From contig NAVB01002505.1 of assembly GCA_002179805.1 (NCBI GenBank), forward strand, positions 1-18,031: a stretch of DNA of 18,031 bases, read 5' to 3'. A program made the translations under genes and the position numbers. Source of the stretch: Acanthamoeba lenticulata. Lineage: Eukaryota; Discosea; Longamoebia; Acanthamoebidae. The notes under the pieces are model-generated. The model had not been told where the DNA came from, made no database searches, and saw only the letters and a program-made list of their open reading frames with translations. Shown one piece after another: positions 15,944 to 18,031 of the stretch. Each line of letters starts with the position of its first letter. The stretch's first letter is position 1.

Positions 15944-18031
15944 ATGGAGGACGAGCGTGAGGACCAGCCGGTCTCACAGGGGGAAAGCGTTCTCTGCAAG
16001 GAGGAGAAAAAAACGAACGAGGAGCGACCTTCAGATTTAGATGCTGGTTCAGTTGTGGAAGATGGAGGAAAGAACGAACGCGACAACCAACAAAAGAACG
16101 AAGACGAAGAAGTTGAGGGTGGCCAACCAGACTCCGACGAAGGCGACGACAAACAAGGCGGACCCAACACTCAAGTTTTTGAGGAACAGGCGAAGGGTGA
16201 GCGGGTTGACGAGGAGGGCAAAGTCACCGACGAACACGGAGGTCCGGAGGACGCGGACAAAGAAGGATGCCCAGGGGCAGAACAACACGCTTCACCACAA
16301 GTATGTGAATCACTCCACGAGGTGGAGACGTCTGGCGGAAACGAAGCATCTCCAGGAGACGATACCACACATACCCTGGAGCACACCTCGGGTGAAGCAA
16401 AGCCAGACGACCAGGAGGGTGCCACCGGCCCTAACCTCGAAGAAGACACTGCCAATGAAACTGGCGCCCTCGAGGAGGCTACCGAAACGACAGAACCCGA
16501 AGTCCAGCAGAAGGAACGCCGGCCGGAAAAAGTAGAGCAAGCTGATGAAGAGGGTGCCGTCGGTCCCAAACCCGAGGAAGACACTGGCAGTGAGGCTGGC
16601 GGGAGCGAGGAGTCAACGGACACGACCACCCCCGACGCCCCGCCGAAGGACGAGCAGCATCCAAATGAGCAAGAACAACAACACTCTGTTGCACCAGCGA
16701 AGAGCGGCGAAGACCAAGGTGAAAGGCGAGGCCCAGAACAGGTCTACGTGGCGCAGCACTCGCTCGAGGAGACGATCCCTGCAGACGAGACGAATGAAAA
16801 AGCGGCCCCAACAACGAAGCCCGAAGCGCCGAGCGCAGAGATGGACTGTGCCAAGCCGCCGGCCGCGCGCAAGAAGGAAGAACTCGTGGAGTCGCTCCTG
16901 CAGGTGATGGAAGGCATCGTTATCGCCCGCTCGCGAGATTCGGTCAAGGCTGGCACTCGCTCGCGCCGTGCCCACCACCAGCATCCCACGGCGCCACTGC
17001 CTCCGCTCCCGGGGGAGGTCCCCTCGGGCGCGCTGTCCTCGTCTTCATCGTCCGAATCGAAGCTGTCGAGCAGCAACAGCAACAGCAAGCCAGCCGAGTC
17101 CCCGGCTCACACGCCCAGGTCCGATGCTAAGGACGATCACGCGGCCGAGGAAGAGGCTTCCCTGCCGCCCTCCGGGGAGTCCACCCCCTCGACGGCCACT
17201 TCGCCGCGCGCAAGCAGCAGTGAATCCGTCAGTCCCCGGGGCGACGGTGAGGCCGCGATGACGCCCGGTCGGCGTGCGGGGCTCATGGCGGTTTCGCGCG
17301 ATCGGCCACGCGCTCCTCTCCCGCCGCTCCCCATGGGCGGGCCGCTGTCTCCTCACGCCGAGACCACGACACCGTCGCCGCAACAGCCATCCGCGGACAA
17401 GCCCTCCGAGGACTCGAGCTTGGCCTCGGCCTCCAGTGGCGGAGCCGCCGAAGCTCTACCGAGGTACGGCCCGCCCGGCCTGTCCTGTGTGGGTGAAGCG
17501 CTTGAATTTCAACTAATCTCGTTGGTTGGTGGTGAACAGGAACTACAACGAGGACGGGAGTGTGCGCACCTTTGACGACATAGTGAAGGACAAGTCGCTT
17601 CTGGCGTCCATCTCAGAGCGGGAGCACAAGAGACAGAATGTGATCCTGGAGCTCATCACCACCGAGAGGCAGTATGTGGCCGATCTGCGCACCGTGATCG
17701 AGGTACGTCGCCTATGCAAGCCAGGCGCCTGGGCGTTGCTGGATGCTGACGGCCCAGCTTGCGCGCAGGTGTACATCAACCCGCTTCAAGAAAAGAAGTT
17801 GCTGAACAGGGACCAGATGAAGGCCATCTTCGGCGGCGTGGACACCATTTACGAGATCAACCGCGATCTTCTCAAGGTGCGTGGGGCTTCCCTTCAGCCG
17901 GCTCATGAGTTGTGCGCTCAAACCTCCTTGTTCATGCCACATGCGTGCAGGCGCTAGAGCAGAGGCAGGCTAGCGAGCCTGTGATCACCCGCGTCGGTGA
18001 CATTCTTGTTTCCCACGTTCGTCGCTTCGTT
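15944..18031 (+). CDS. RhoGEF (DH-domain) protein with long acidic disordered N-terminus, partial
   Basis: The exons are 15944-17463, 17540-17702, 17769-17876 and 17951-18031 (continuing), joined in frame by GT-AG introns of 76, 66 and 74 nt. The DH domain starts in exon 2 with NVILELITTERQYVADLRTVIE, the CR1 helix (residues 540-561) with its conserved Glu pair. VYINPLQEKKLLN, AIFGGVDTIYEINRDLLKALE and VGDILVSHVRRF follow, all typical of Dbl-family exchange factors that load GTP on Rho-type GTPases. The first ~506 residues are Glu/Asp/Gln/Ser/Pro-rich and probably disordered. They hold two degenerate 45-residue repeats, one predicted helix (about residues 310-335, EELVESLLQVMEGIVIA), two APLPPLP motifs (residues 350 and 457) and several Ser-Pro/Thr-Pro sites. 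The ATG at 15944 (GACGATGGAG) begins MEDEREDQP; an in-frame ATG at 15833 is less likely. The rest of DH and any PH domain lie outside the window. Confidence 0.9.
16415..16684 (+). repeat. Two degenerate 135-bp (45-codon) tandem repeats in the RhoGEF acidic region
   Basis: The first unit starts EGATGPNLEEDTANETGALEE (residue 158) and the second EGAVGPKPEEDTGSEAGGSEE (residue 203). They are offset by exactly 135 nt and followed by Thr-rich acidic tails (TETTEPE and TDTTTPD). Similarity fades towards the end of each unit, suggesting an old in-frame duplication. Confidence 0.7.

Overview
The window looks like nuclear DNA of a GC-rich, very intron-dense protist, most likely an Acanthamoeba-type amoebozoan. 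The reasons are short introns (mostly 45-140 nt), donors strongly biased to GTACGT/GTGCGT, high GC in exons, tightly packed genes, and a convincing minor (U12-type) AT-AC intron, a spliceosome class reported from Acanthamoeba. Species assignment is inference; the gene structures are read directly from the sequence.

Three protein genes are present. (1) Positions 1-14533, minus strand: a giant VPS13 bridge-like lipid-transfer protein gene. I rebuilt it as 54 exons, with the reading frame conserved across all 53 introns. It gives about 3306 residues, from the canonical chorein start to the beginning of the C-terminal PH-like domain, where the window ends. In order it encodes the chorein N-terminus, the long repeating-groove body with two Ser/Ala/Gly-rich insertions, a six-repeat VAB adaptor-binding domain with the expected Asn in each repeat, the ATG2_C/VPS13_C-like region and the start of the PH-like domain. 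(2) Positions 14823-15841, minus strand: a two-exon, 305-residue TrmK/DUF633-family methyltransferase (tRNA adenine-22 N1 family) with a typical mitochondrial presequence. (3) Positions 15944-18031 and beyond, plus strand: a RhoGEF with a ~506-residue acidic, disordered N-terminus followed by the start of a DH domain, cut by the window end.

Two non-coding gaps separate the genes: a 102-bp head-to-head spacer shared by genes 2 and 3 (15842-15943), and a 289-bp spacer holding the 3' end of gene 2 and the promoter of VPS13 (14534-14822). No rRNA, tRNA, CRISPR array or mobile element was seen. The genes do not form a pathway: lipid transfer at membrane contacts, organellar tRNA modification and Rho-GTPase signalling are simply neighbours.

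The most notable observation is the U12-type AT-AC intron inside VPS13 (9214-9312). Its donor, branch site and 3' AC fit the minor-spliceosome consensus, and its removal restores a family-like protein sequence where no GT-AG solution does. Others are two GC-AG introns with the same GCACGT donor, a 75-nt intron of 3n length with an in-frame stop, and an apparently mitochondrial eukaryotic TrmK with altered core motifs.
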